Origin: Lysobacterales bacterium
Lineage (GTDB): Bacteria > Pseudomonadota > Gammaproteobacteria > Xanthomonadales > SZUA-36
DNA length: 6,930 nucleotides
Direction of reading: 5' to 3'
Assembly: GCA_029287515.1 (NCBI GenBank)
Contig: JARFQZ010000229.1
Span: forward strand, 1 to 6,930
Position numbers and translations under genes: made by a program. Of the stretch, positions 1 through 6,179 are shown piece by piece (position 1 is the stretch's first letter; every line of letters starts with the position of its first letter). The notes under the pieces were generated by a model. The model made no database searches. It worked only from the letters and a program-made list of their open reading frames with translations, and was not told the DNA's origin.

Positions 1-524
1 GCTACGCCATCCAGGCGGGGGTAGATTCCATAGAACACTCCAGCTTGATCGACGACGAAGGCATCAAGCTGGCGAAGGAAAAGGGCACCTGGTTGTCGAT
101 GAACATTTACGCCACCGAATACCTGCTGGCCGAGGGAGAAAAGAATGGCCTGTTGCCGGAATCCATGGAGAAAGCGGCCTTCATCCACGAACGCCGGCGT
201 GCGAACTTCGCCAAGGCGGTCGAGGCGGGAGTAAACATGGTGTTTTCAACTGATTCGGCCGTCATCCCCCACGGTGACAATGCCATGCAGTTTTCACGCA
301 TGGTGGACCTGGGTATGAGTCCGATGCAGGCGATCCGGGCGGCCACCACGCAGGCGGCAAAGCTGCTGCGCTGGGAAGGCCAGACCGGTGGCGTGGCCCC
401 AGGGTATTTTGCGGACATCATCGCTGTCGCGGGCGACCCGCTAGAAGACATTACCGAGCTTGAACGCGTGATTTTTGTGATGAAAGGCGGTGAGGTCGTG
501 CGCTGGGAATCACAGAAACCCTGA
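1..524 (+). CDS. Amidohydrolase, imidazolonepropionase-like, C-terminal part (5' end outside window)
   Basis: The reading frame is open from base 3 to the TGA at 522-524, giving 173 residues; the start lies upstream of the window. Visible motifs fit the COG1228-type metal-dependent amidohydrolases: AGVDSIEH near residues 5-12, whose His is a usual metal ligand of the TIM barrel, and FSTDS near residues 82-86, whose Asp (residue 84) is the expected strand-8 catalytic and metal residue. A typical C-terminal stretch follows: AIRAATTQAAKLL, then GVAPGYFADIIAV and GDPLEDI, the return of the chain to the small beta domain beside the barrel. Family members hydrolyse cyclic amides or Xaa-Pro-type peptides and many are exported. 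The substrate and any signal peptide cannot be judged here because the N-terminal half is missing. The gene lies 38 bases upstream of the dehydrogenase gene on the same strand, so they are probably co-transcribed. Confidence 0.9.
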   Translation, partial: YAIQAGVDSIEHSSLIDDEGIKLAKEKGTWLSMNIYATEYLLAEGEKNGLLPESMEKAAFIHERRRANFAKAVEAGVNMVFSTDSAVIPHGDNAMQFSRMVDLGMSPMQAIRAATTQAAKLLRWEGQTGGVAPGYFADIIAVAGDPLEDITELERVIFVMKGGEVVRWESQKP

Positions 525-549
525 TGCTACCCTATCCCGTCTGAATCCC

Positions 550-555
550 GAGGAG
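550..555 (+). promoter_or_regulatory. Ribosome binding site for the GTG-started dehydrogenase
   Basis: GAGGAG ends 7 bases before the GTG at 563. The next in-frame ATG, at 569, would be 13 bases away. The spacing therefore favours the GTG start. Confidence 0.7.
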
Positions 556-562
556 AAATCCA

Positions 563-1543
563 GTGAGAATGATTCGAACCACCCAGATTCTGTTTTGCGC
601 CGTTTGCATTGCTGCCTTCCTGCTTTTTGTATCGCTGCCGGTCACTGCCGATTCACATGAACAGGAGAGCGCGCAAAAAGCCGTGCTGATTACCGGCGCC
701 AGCTCTGGTATCGGCCGCCGCACCACCGAACTCCTGGCCTCGAAGGGGTATTTCGTTTATGCCGGTGCGCGCAAGCAGAACGACATGGATGCCCTGAACG
801 CGCTGGATAATGTCCAGGCCGTTCGCCTGGATGTCACGGTCCAGGAAGAGGTCGACGCTGCCGTTGAAACGGTACGCAAGGGCGGCCGGGGCCTGCACGG
901 CCTGGTCAACAACGCCGGTGTTTTCACCGGCGGCCCACTGATCGAAACCGATATCGGAGAGCTGCAGTGGCTGTTCGATGTTAACGTGTACGGCGTCTAC
1001 CGCGTGACCCAGGCCTTCGCGCCCCTGATCATCGAATCGAAGGGCCGCATCATCAACATCAGTTCCATATCCGGCGTGCTCGACTGGCCGATGGGCGGCC
1101 CATACAGCATGAGCAAGCATGCGGTTGAAGCCTACAACGATACACTGGCGCTGGAAATGGCCCGTTTCGACGTGAACGTCAGCGCGGTTGAGCCGGGTAA
1201 TTACAAGTCCGACATATCCGCGACAGCCCGCGCCCGCATGGCGGAAAAGGGGCTTCAGAACAAAGACACGAAGTATGCCGACGAGTGGGCAGGCATGAGC
1301 GACAGCCCGGCTGACCGCAGCCAGCACAAGGAACCGGACGAGGTGGCCGAGGCGATCAAACATGCGCTGTTCAGTGAAAACCCCAAACCCCGTTATATGG
1401 TAGTCCCCAACCAGGAGGAAGCCGGCTGGACCATCGGCGAACTGGTCAAGGAACTGGTTGAATGGAACGAACGCCAGCCCTACAGCTACAGCCGGGAACA
1501 GCTGATGGGAATGATCGATGCGGCAATGACGGCATCGGACTGA
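563..1543 (+). CDS. Short-chain dehydrogenase/reductase with N-terminal signal or membrane anchor
   Basis: A 326-residue classical SDR oxidoreductase, NAD(P)-dependent. Motifs in order: cofactor-binding TGASSGIG at 44-51, NNAG at 116-119, Asn141 in DVNVYG, catalytic Ser168, and YSMSK with Tyr181 and Lys185. The 13-residue Ser-Tyr spacing and the four-residue Tyr-Lys spacing are those of active classical SDRs. The segment YAGARK after the second strand has a basic residue, which suggests NADP(H), a weak inference. Residues 1-30 form a basic n-region and a long hydrophobic stretch ending in LPVTA-DS, like a Sec signal peptide or an uncleaved anchor. This is odd for an enzyme needing a cytoplasmic nucleotide cofactor. 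A C-terminal extension of about 60 residues after the Rossmann core (PRYMVVP onward) recalls 17-beta-hydroxysteroid and retinol dehydrogenase-like SDRs. The substrate is unknown. The GTG start is chosen on the ribosome binding site. It probably shares a transcript with the upstream amidohydrolase. Confidence 0.92.
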   Translation: MRMIRTTQILFCAVCIAAFLLFVSLPVTADSHEQESAQKAVLITGASSGIGRRTTELLASKGYFVYAGARKQNDMDALNALDNVQAVRLDVTVQEEVDAAVETVRKGGRGLHGLVNNAGVFTGGPLIETDIGELQWLFDVNVYGVYRVTQAFAPLIIESKGRIINISSISGVLDWPMGGPYSMSKHAVEAYNDTLALEMARFDVNVSAVEPGNYKSDISATARARMAEKGLQNKDTKYADEWAGMSDSPADRSQHKEPDEVAEAIKHALFSENPKPRYMVVPNQEEAGWTIGELVKELVEWNERQPYSYSREQLMGMIDAAMTASD

Positions 1544-1549
1544 CTTGGT

Positions 1550-2320
1550 TTAAATTCCAGCGTACCAGGACCAGCCATTCTGAATCGGCCCGCTGAGGCC
1601 CGGGTCGACGAATTCATCGGTAACGACGATCCGGCGAAGGAATTTCATGCTCTTGTAACCCATCTGCGTGGCGACCCTCAGCCTTACCGGCGCGCCATGC
1701 GGCACAGGCAATTCGCGGCCGTTCATGCCATAAGCAAGGAAGGTCTGCGGGTGCATTGCATCCCACATGTCAATGCTGTCGTCCCAGCCGTCGTAGGAAG
1801 AAAAATTGACGTAACGCGCCGTCGGTAAAATACCGGCGGCTTCCAGCACATCTTTCAACAGCGCCCCATTCCATTCAGCGATAGCAGTCCAGCCTTCCTC
1901 ACAGGTGTGCCGGGTGATCTGGGTCTTTTTCGGGAAGCGCATCAAATCCGCCACCGAGTAGGCGCCTGGCCGTGCCACGCTGCCTTCGATCACCAGCCGC
2001 CAATCCGCAAAATCAGCGTGGCGCAGGCGGGCATAAACACCGCCGAGTTCTTCCTGGAAATAGGGATTTGAAGCATCCCCCGGGTCGGTCGTGCCGATGG
2101 CCGGAATGGATGAAATTTCACGGCGGTCGTATTCCCTGGCCAGTCTATGTGATGGCAGCAGCAAGCGCTGAGCCCGCCAGGTGAAATTGTCACCCATGCG
2201 CAGCAGGTTGCCGTAAGTAGGCGGCCCGTCATTCGAGCAACCCGGCAGGACCAGGGCGGAGGCTGAAGCAAGCCCGGCAACCAGCACTTGTCGCCTGGTG
2301 ATCTTTTTTTTGTCAGTCAT
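1550..2320 (-). CDS. Periplasmic molybdopterin-dependent oxidoreductase (sulfite oxidase / YedY-like fold), Tat-exported
   Basis: A 256-residue protein from the ATG at 2318-2320; a TTG at 2326 would add two residues. ATG is preferred because it sits in an ATGACTGA overlap with the end of the cytochrome b gene, indicating translational coupling. The N-terminus has a twin-arginine motif (ITRRQVLVAG) and a hydrophobic region ending LVLPGC, so a Tat signal is clear and a lipobox is possible. The oxidoreductase molybdopterin domain (PF00174 type) covers roughly residues 105-240. RHTCEEGW carries the likely Mo-ligating Cys140, followed by WNGALLKDVL. The block HPQTFLAYGMNG, LPVPHGAPVRLRV, GYKSMKFLRRI is diagnostic of the family. 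There is no heme or dimerisation domain, as in YedY/MsrP-like members. The substrate is unknown. The adjacent cytochrome b is the probable electron partner, so I do not name the gene msrP. Confidence 0.93.
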   Translation of the reverse strand: MTDKKKITRRQVLVAGLASASALVLPGCSNDGPPTYGNLLRMGDNFTWRAQRLLLPSHRLAREYDRREISSIPAIGTTDPGDASNPYFQEELGGVYARLRHADFADWRLVIEGSVARPGAYSVADLMRFPKKTQITRHTCEEGWTAIAEWNGALLKDVLEAAGILPTARYVNFSSYDGWDDSIDMWDAMHPQTFLAYGMNGRELPVPHGAPVRLRVATQMGYKSMKFLRRIVVTDEFVDPGLSGPIQNGWSWYAGI

Positions 2321-3074
2321 GTTCAATATCCGGTAATTTCAAACCCAGGGTCATGCCGCGTAGCTGTCGCCCAACGCCGGTCAGCAGAACCATCAGGATA
2401 TGCACCAGCAGGAAAAGCGCCATGGCGACAAATGCAAAAAAGTGAATGGTACGGGCTGATTGGTAGCCGCCGAAAATATCCAGCAGCACCGGGAACGCGG
2501 CCGTTATGCTTGGAGACATGGTAAGCCCGGTCAAAAAAATGACGGGGATGATGAAAAACAGGATCATGCAGTAAGCGAATTTCTGCAACAGGCCATATGG
2601 CGGCCCACTGTCCGAAGCGCTGACCTGGAAACGGGCATGCTGCTTGACGTCCCGCCAGAAAGCTGTGGATGACAGCTCCCCGGCACTGGGCAGCAGATTG
2701 CGTCGGAAGTGCCCGGAAAGCAGTCCGAGGACCAGGTAGACGCACCCCGTGATCACAAATATCCAGGACATGAGGAAATGCAGGCTTCTGCCCCAGGAAT
2801 TCAGGTTGAGGATTTCAAAGCCGCGGTTGGAGGTCACCGGGGAATCCTCGGTATCGAAAAACGGCGTTGGTTCGGACCAGCCCCCGTGCTGGAAGTTTTT
2901 GCTGACCGGTAATTCGAGAAACGCGGGGGTGAGCGGGTTACCGACTTCTCCCCAATACAAGTTCGGGTTGGTCATCAGCATGGCGTAACCGGAAACCATC
3001 AATGCGATGACGCTGAGCGCGGCCAGCCAGTGACAGATCCTCACCCAAATTGTGTGCCCGGAGCGTTTATTCAT
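2313..3074 (-). CDS. Four-helix cytochrome b (cytochrome b/b6 or hydrogenase-type b subunit family)
   Basis: A 253-residue inner-membrane protein with hydrophobic segments near residues 14-34, 97-119, 164-186 and 208-233. Candidate heme-b ligands are His15 (RICHW) in helix 1, His99 (RSLHF) in helix 2, and His211 (TIHFF) and His225 (LVHI) in helix 4. This is the pattern of HupC/HyaC and formate dehydrogenase gamma-like di-heme cytochromes. The loop between helices 1 and 2 (about 35-95) is long and polar and probably periplasmic, a docking surface for a redox partner. The gene ends inside the start of the Mo enzyme gene, and that pairing supports electron transfer between the quinone pool and the periplasmic Mo enzyme. 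The start is the ATG at 3072-3074. Only a weak ribosome site (AAGTGA) precedes it, about 5 bases upstream. MsrQ is a different family with a different topology. Confidence 0.9.
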   Translation of the reverse strand: MNKRSGHTIWVRICHWLAALSVIALMVSGYAMLMTNPNLYWGEVGNPLTPAFLELPVSKNFQHGGWSEPTPFFDTEDSPVTSNRGFEILNLNSWGRSLHFLMSWIFVITGCVYLVLGLLSGHFRRNLLPSAGELSSTAFWRDVKQHARFQVSASDSGPPYGLLQKFAYCMILFFIIPVIFLTGLTMSPSITAAFPVLLDIFGGYQSARTIHFFAFVAMALFLLVHILMVLLTGVGRQLRGMTLGLKLPDIEHD

Positions 3075-3147
3075 TTAATTCACTTTTGGACACCGGCGAC
3101 TTCGTGTTTCCATCAATGACAGAATGAAATTCTAAGGGGGCGTTTCC

Positions 3148-3414
3148 TCAAAAGTCCTGCAACATGCTCTTCAGATGGAAAAGCAGGTTACCCGATCGCT
3201 GGCCTGGCTTATCGTCCAGGAATTCTGATCGGGAGCTTTCGCCGGAAATAAGGTTCAGCAGCCCTTCACCCGGAGCATCTATTGCTCTGCCAGGCTTCGG
3301 CTCGACAGCCTTGACAGCATAGTCGACGCCTGCGGCCGGAGCATCGGCCGTAAGGCTGGCGAAAATCATACCTGCCATTATTAATAGCAGGGCAATCGTA
3401 ACAATTGCACGCAT
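3148..3414 (-). CDS. Small exported protein of unknown function (88 aa)
   Basis: I do not recognise this protein. Residues 1-25 form a Sec signal peptide: Arg2, a hydrophobic core from about 3 to 21, and an Ala-X-Ala cleavage site at TADA (or at PAAG three residues later). The mature part is about 60 residues, polar, with several Gly/Pro/Glu/Asp/Lys positions (EPKPGR, DAPGEG, SGESSRSEF, DDKPGQRSG). It ends in a short amphipathic stretch, NLLFHLKSMLQDF. It has no cysteine and no heme-binding motif. A near-perfect Shine-Dalgarno (GGAGGAG, 7 bases before the ATG) makes it a convincing real gene despite its size. It lies 73 bases upstream of the cytochrome b gene on the same strand and 99 bases after the Kelch gene. 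It may lead the cytochrome b/Mo enzyme transcript and act as an accessory factor in the periplasm; that role is inferred from position only. Confidence 0.75.
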   Translation of the reverse strand: MRAIVTIALLLIMAGMIFASLTADAPAAGVDYAVKAVEPKPGRAIDAPGEGLLNLISGESSRSEFLDDKPGQRSGNLLFHLKSMLQDF

Positions 3415-3421
3415 TTGAAGA

Positions 3422-3428
3422 CTCCTCC
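3422..3428 (-). promoter_or_regulatory. Strong ribosome binding site of the small exported gene
   Basis: The minus strand reads GGAGGAG, 7 bases before the ATG at 3414. It is the strongest Shine-Dalgarno in the window and the main support for calling the 88-residue gene. Confidence 0.8.
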
Positions 3429-3463
3429 AGAACCCGTTAGCCCAATGTTTTTATTCGGGTTCT
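3429..3463 (-). repeat. Inverted repeat (8-bp arms) upstream of the small exported gene
   Basis: AGAACCCG at 3429-3436 and CGGGTTCT at 3456-3463 are perfect reverse complements with a 19-base A/T-rich spacer. On the minus strand the second arm directly abuts the GGAGGAG ribosome binding site. It could be a 5' UTR hairpin or a regulator operator. The long loop and lack of a following U-run on the minus strand argue against a terminator for the Kelch gene. Confidence 0.5.
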
Positions 3464-3472
3464 CTTTTAACC

Positions 3473-3500
3473 ATATCACACGTCGCCCGAAACGAAACAA
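3473..3500 (-). promoter_or_regulatory. Possible sigma70-type promoter for the small gene / cytochrome b / Mo enzyme unit
   Basis: On the minus strand TTGTTT (3495-3500) is followed after 16 bases by TGATAT (3473-3478); an overlapping extended -10 reading, TGATATGGT, is also possible. Transcription would start near the outer arm of the inverted repeat. This is a motif match by eye in a short gap, so confidence is low. Read-through from the Kelch gene is the alternative. Confidence 0.3.
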
Positions 3501-3513
3501 GCTCCACGAGCGA

Positions 3514-4608
3514 TCAGTCAGGCAACTGACGGCTCACCACGCGCCCGGTCACTTCCTGTCCCTTGGTCATGCCGCCTATGGTCACGAATGCTCCGCCCCC
3601 AACTTTAAGCAGGCCACGATGGTCCATCGTGTCGGGTCGCGACACGTCGGGATAGTGCACCCATGCGCCAGTCGCTGTATCCCAGGCGAAGAAGCTGTTC
3701 TCCGGTTCAGCGGGCAACCCATCGTAGCCGATGCCGTTGAAGTTGTAGGGCCGGCGTGATCCACCGGCGAAAAGGACCAGGCCGGATGACTCGTCTCCGG
3801 TGGCCGCCATACGGTACTGGGCAGTCTCATCCAGCAGGGGCAGTTTGGACCAGCTGATCTTCTTCGGATCTTCGGGGTCGATCTCACCCAGCCAGGCCTG
3901 GTTGATCGCACCGAACTGGCGCTTGCCATCCAATACGCCCAGCACACCGACCCCGCCCACGATAACGAATTGATTACCGACGATACCCCCGGCATGCCCG
4001 AACACCGGCGTGCCGGGAAAGGCATCCGCCATCGCCCAGGTGTCTTCCCAGGTGTCATATAACTGCACGTGACTGACATTGCCCTCGTCGTGCCAGCCGG
4101 ACACCAGGTAGATGTAGCGGTTGGCATAGGCGAAAGCGACCGTGTCATCGACGGGTACCGGCATGTCGGCACGGCGCTGATAGCTGCCATCCAGGGGGTT
4201 GATGATGAATACCTCGGGGGTGGATTTTTCAGTGCCGTCCGGCGCGACCGTGTAGCCGCCGAATAACAGCACCCGGTCGTACAGGCCAACCGCCACGGCG
4301 GCCAGCCGGCCTTGCTCCACCGGCACATCGGGGAACGGTTTCCAGGCGGCGGTATCACTGCGCCAGAGCCAGGCCTTTCTGGAGACATCCCCGTGTTCCC
4401 TGCCCGGACCCAGGCCCATGAAGGACATGACGTACTGCACGCCGTCCCTGGTGTATTCGGCGACAGCGTTGTTACTGAGCGCTTCGGGAAGAGGGCCGGG
4501 GACGAGAGGCTCCTCGTCGGCGACGGCCGCGACCACTATGAACATCCAGAAAGCGAATGTCGTGAGTCCAGCGTACGCACGGGAAACTGTCATTGACGGA
4601 GTATTCAT
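3514..4608 (-). CDS. Secreted Kelch-type six-bladed beta-propeller protein
   Basis: A 364-residue protein with a signal peptide at about 1-30 (hydrophobic AFWMFIVVAAVA, then DEE). The rest is a Kelch/galactose-oxidase-like propeller. Six hydrophobic strands, most ending in paired glycines, begin near residues 58 (YVMSFMG), 112 (RVLLFGGY), 165 (YIYLVSGW), 214 (FVIVGGV), 277 (LVLFAGG) and 341 (FVTIGGM). The matching tryptophans near 89, 191, 253 and 316 stand before the polar turn of each blade, as in Kelch repeats. Such periplasmic propellers bind glycans or proteins, and a few are enzymes (sialic acid mutarotase NanM). No catalytic set can be identified here. The start is the ATG at 4606-4608, supported by AGGAAAG about 7-10 bases upstream; the Met at residue 6 has no ribosome site. 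It diverges from the radical SAM gene and is followed on its own strand by the small exported gene. Confidence 0.85.
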   Translation of the reverse strand: MNTPSMTVSRAYAGLTTFAFWMFIVVAAVADEEPLVPGPLPEALSNNAVAEYTRDGVQYVMSFMGLGPGREHGDVSRKAWLWRSDTAAWKPFPDVPVEQGRLAAVAVGLYDRVLLFGGYTVAPDGTEKSTPEVFIINPLDGSYQRRADMPVPVDDTVAFAYANRYIYLVSGWHDEGNVSHVQLYDTWEDTWAMADAFPGTPVFGHAGGIVGNQFVIVGGVGVLGVLDGKRQFGAINQAWLGEIDPEDPKKISWSKLPLLDETAQYRMAATGDESSGLVLFAGGSRRPYNFNGIGYDGLPAEPENSFFAWDTATGAWVHYPDVSRPDTMDHRGLLKVGGGAFVTIGGMTKGQEVTGRVVSRQLPD

Positions 4609-4688
4609 TATCAGTCTTTCCTGATCAAGCCAATGAAAGCTATTGCCTCCTCTGGCGGTCTTGAAACTAAGCCGCCGGGGAGCAACGA
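4609..4688. promoter_or_regulatory. Divergent intergenic region between the Kelch and radical SAM genes
   Basis: These 80 bases must carry the leader of the minus-strand Kelch gene and of the plus-strand radical SAM gene, so promoters for both probably lie here or just inside the coding ends. I found no convincing -35/-10 pair on either strand. CTTTC (4616-4620) and GAAAG (4635-4639) form only a weak 5-bp inverted repeat, too small to call an operator. Confidence 0.4.
4677..4682 (+). promoter_or_regulatory. Ribosome binding site of the radical SAM gene
   Basis: GGGGAG ends 6 bases before the ATG at 4689, which supports this start over later Met codons. Confidence 0.65.
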
Positions 4689-6179
4689 ATGAATTTCGAC
4701 ATAGAACTGGTCGACAGCAATACCGAGACGCACACTGACCAAGCCTCGCAAGGCGCCGTGGACTACGGCCAGGGCCGCAAGATCAAGGATACGTCCAGTA
4801 TCTGCCCGGTCTGTCTCGAGCACATCAGCGCTGAGGTCTATGAGCGGGACCGCGAAGTCTGGATGGACAAGCATTGCGCCAGCCATGGCCGGTTTTCTTC
4901 GCTGCTGTCCTCCGAAATCCGCCACTACTACGAATCTTCCGGCGTACAGTCCTCATCAGGGTCTTGCTGCGGCAGCAGTTGCGGGCCTTCTCCTTCCCCC
5001 GGATTCGAAGGGGAAAAAAGCGGGCCGTGGGCAGACCACAGCTGCACGGTCCTGATCGAGATCACCGAACGCTGCAACCTGAGCTGCCCGACCTGCTTTG
5101 CAGGCTCCTCGCCCGCCGAGGACCATTTACTGAGCCTGGATGAATTTTCATCACAGGTCGACCAGCTGGTGGCAGGCGGCAAGCAGGGCTCAGACATGAT
5201 CCAGCTGTCCGGCGGCGAGCCGACGATTCACCCGGATTTCTTCGCCATGATCGAAGTGCTCTTCGAGCGCGGGTTCAACCAGGTCACCATCAACTCCAAC
5301 GGCATCAAGCTGGCCCAGCCGGCTTTCGTCGAAAAGCTGGCAGCCTGCCTTGAACGGCATCCGCAGGGGTCTTTGTTCGTCTACCTGCAGTTCGACGGCT
5401 TTGATGAAAGCACGCACGAAGCCCTGCGCGCGCGGGCCGACCTGCTGCCCCTGAAGCGCAGGGCGCTGCGGAACTGCCATGACGCCGGCATCAGCGTGCA
5501 CCCGGTGATGACCCTGACCCGGGACATCAATGACCACGAGGTGGGCGCTTTCCTGCAACTGGCGGCTGATGATCCCTCACTGAAAAACGTGGTCATTCAA
5601 CCTGCGATGTACTCCGGCCGCTACGACAATCCGCGACGCCAGGACCGCATCACGCTGGCCGATACGGTGAACATGATCGTTGATCAGTTCGGTGTGTTTT
5701 CCGCCGACGACTTCATGCCGATCCCCTGCTCCGACCCCAATTGCTTCGGCATGGCGGTGGCACTACGAACGCCGCGCGGCCTGCTGCCGGTCTCGCGGCT
5801 TTTCCCTCGCTATGAAACCTGGGACGAGGATGATGCGCGGGACCTGATCACCGAATTCACCAACACCATCAATGGCCCCCAGGCGATCAGCGAAGCGGTG
5901 CGCTGGGCCACCGGGGACAGCCGTCTCGGCCAGGTGCTGGACAACCTGTCCGAGCAGGAAATCGATGCCCTGCTGGACCTCCTGCTGGACGTGCAATCCA
6001 GCGGTGGCGAGTTGTGGGACCAGGTGCTGACCATCAGCATCAAGCCCTTCATGGATGCCTGGACGTACGATCAGGACCGCATTGACCAGTGTTGTGTGCA
6101 CATTCTTGACCGCGAGGGGAACCCTGTTTCCTTCTGCGAGTACAACGCCATCAACCGACCGAGGATGAACCTTGCATGA
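4689..6179 (+). CDS. Radical SAM enzyme, tetraether lipid synthase (Tes/MJ0619)-like family
   Basis: A 496-residue enzyme. Residues 37-72 hold an N-terminal metal-binding knuckle, CPVC (39, 42) and KHCASHG (Cys63). A Gly/Ser/Cys-rich linker with Cys93, 94 and 98 follows. The radical SAM core begins at 121 with the 4Fe-4S motif CNLSCPTC (Cys129, 133, 136), then LSGGEPT (173-179) for SAM binding, TINSNG (200-205) and LQFDGF (233-238). Additional cysteines in PCSDPNCF (347, 352) and at the C-terminus, CCVHILD (468, 469) and SFCEYN (483), match the auxiliary-cluster layout I know from the Tes family, which also has the N-terminal CPxC knuckle. Archaeal Tes couples lipid chains by C-C bond formation at unactivated carbons; many bacterial relatives are uncharacterised. 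The substrate here is therefore unknown, with a hydrophobic or lipid chain a reasonable guess. It is cytoplasmic or membrane-peripheral and lacks a signal peptide. Its stop overlaps the next start (ATGA), so the DUF547 gene is translationally coupled. Confidence 0.9.
   Translation: MNFDIELVDSNTETHTDQASQGAVDYGQGRKIKDTSSICPVCLEHISAEVYERDREVWMDKHCASHGRFSSLLSSEIRHYYESSGVQSSSGSCCGSSCGPSPSPGFEGEKSGPWADHSCTVLIEITERCNLSCPTCFAGSSPAEDHLLSLDEFSSQVDQLVAGGKQGSDMIQLSGGEPTIHPDFFAMIEVLFERGFNQVTINSNGIKLAQPAFVEKLAACLERHPQGSLFVYLQFDGFDESTHEALRARADLLPLKRRALRNCHDAGISVHPVMTLTRDINDHEVGAFLQLAADDPSLKNVVIQPAMYSGRYDNPRRQDRITLADTVNMIVDQFGVFSADDFMPIPCSDPNCFGMAVALRTPRGLLPVSRLFPRYETWDEDDARDLITEFTNTINGPQAISEAVRWATGDSRLGQVLDNLSEQEIDALLDLLLDVQSSGGELWDQVLTISIKPFMDAWTYDQDRIDQCCVHILDREGNPVSFCEYNAINRPRMNLA

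Noticed and set aside
653..1363. 236-residue open frame on the minus strand
   Set aside because: It lies wholly inside the dehydrogenase gene, which has full SDR motifs. The antisense product shows no domain and is a by-product of GC-rich codon usage.
1544..1549. Terminator between the convergent dehydrogenase and Mo enzyme genes
   Set aside because: Only 6 bases separate the stops, and I see no strong hairpin with a T-run in the flanking coding ends.
1550..2320. Naming the Mo enzyme msrP (yedY)
   Set aside because: The fold and Tat signal agree, but the partner is not MsrQ and the signal has a possible lipobox, so the specific function is not supported.
3121..3133. Small hairpin AGAAT-GAA-ATTCT between the small gene and cytochrome b
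   Set aside because: The stem is five A/T-rich pairs with no U-tract, too weak to call a terminator or regulatory element.
3429..3463. Rho-independent terminator of the Kelch gene
   Set aside because: The loop is 19 bases and the minus strand lacks a U-run after the stem. The short T-run lies on the plus strand, where no gene ends.
3415..3759. 114-residue open frame on the plus strand between and across minus-strand genes
   Set aside because: It overlaps the Kelch C-terminus and the leader of the small exported gene, has no recognisable motif and lacks a good ribosome site.
3582..4388. 268-residue open frame on the minus strand
   Set aside because: A shifted-frame shadow of the Kelch gene. 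Its composition (Arg, Pro, Ser, Trp-rich) is typical of out-of-frame translation.
5190..5558. Minus-strand open frame inside the radical SAM gene
   Set aside because: Antisense to the SAM core with its GGEP motif. No independent evidence of coding.
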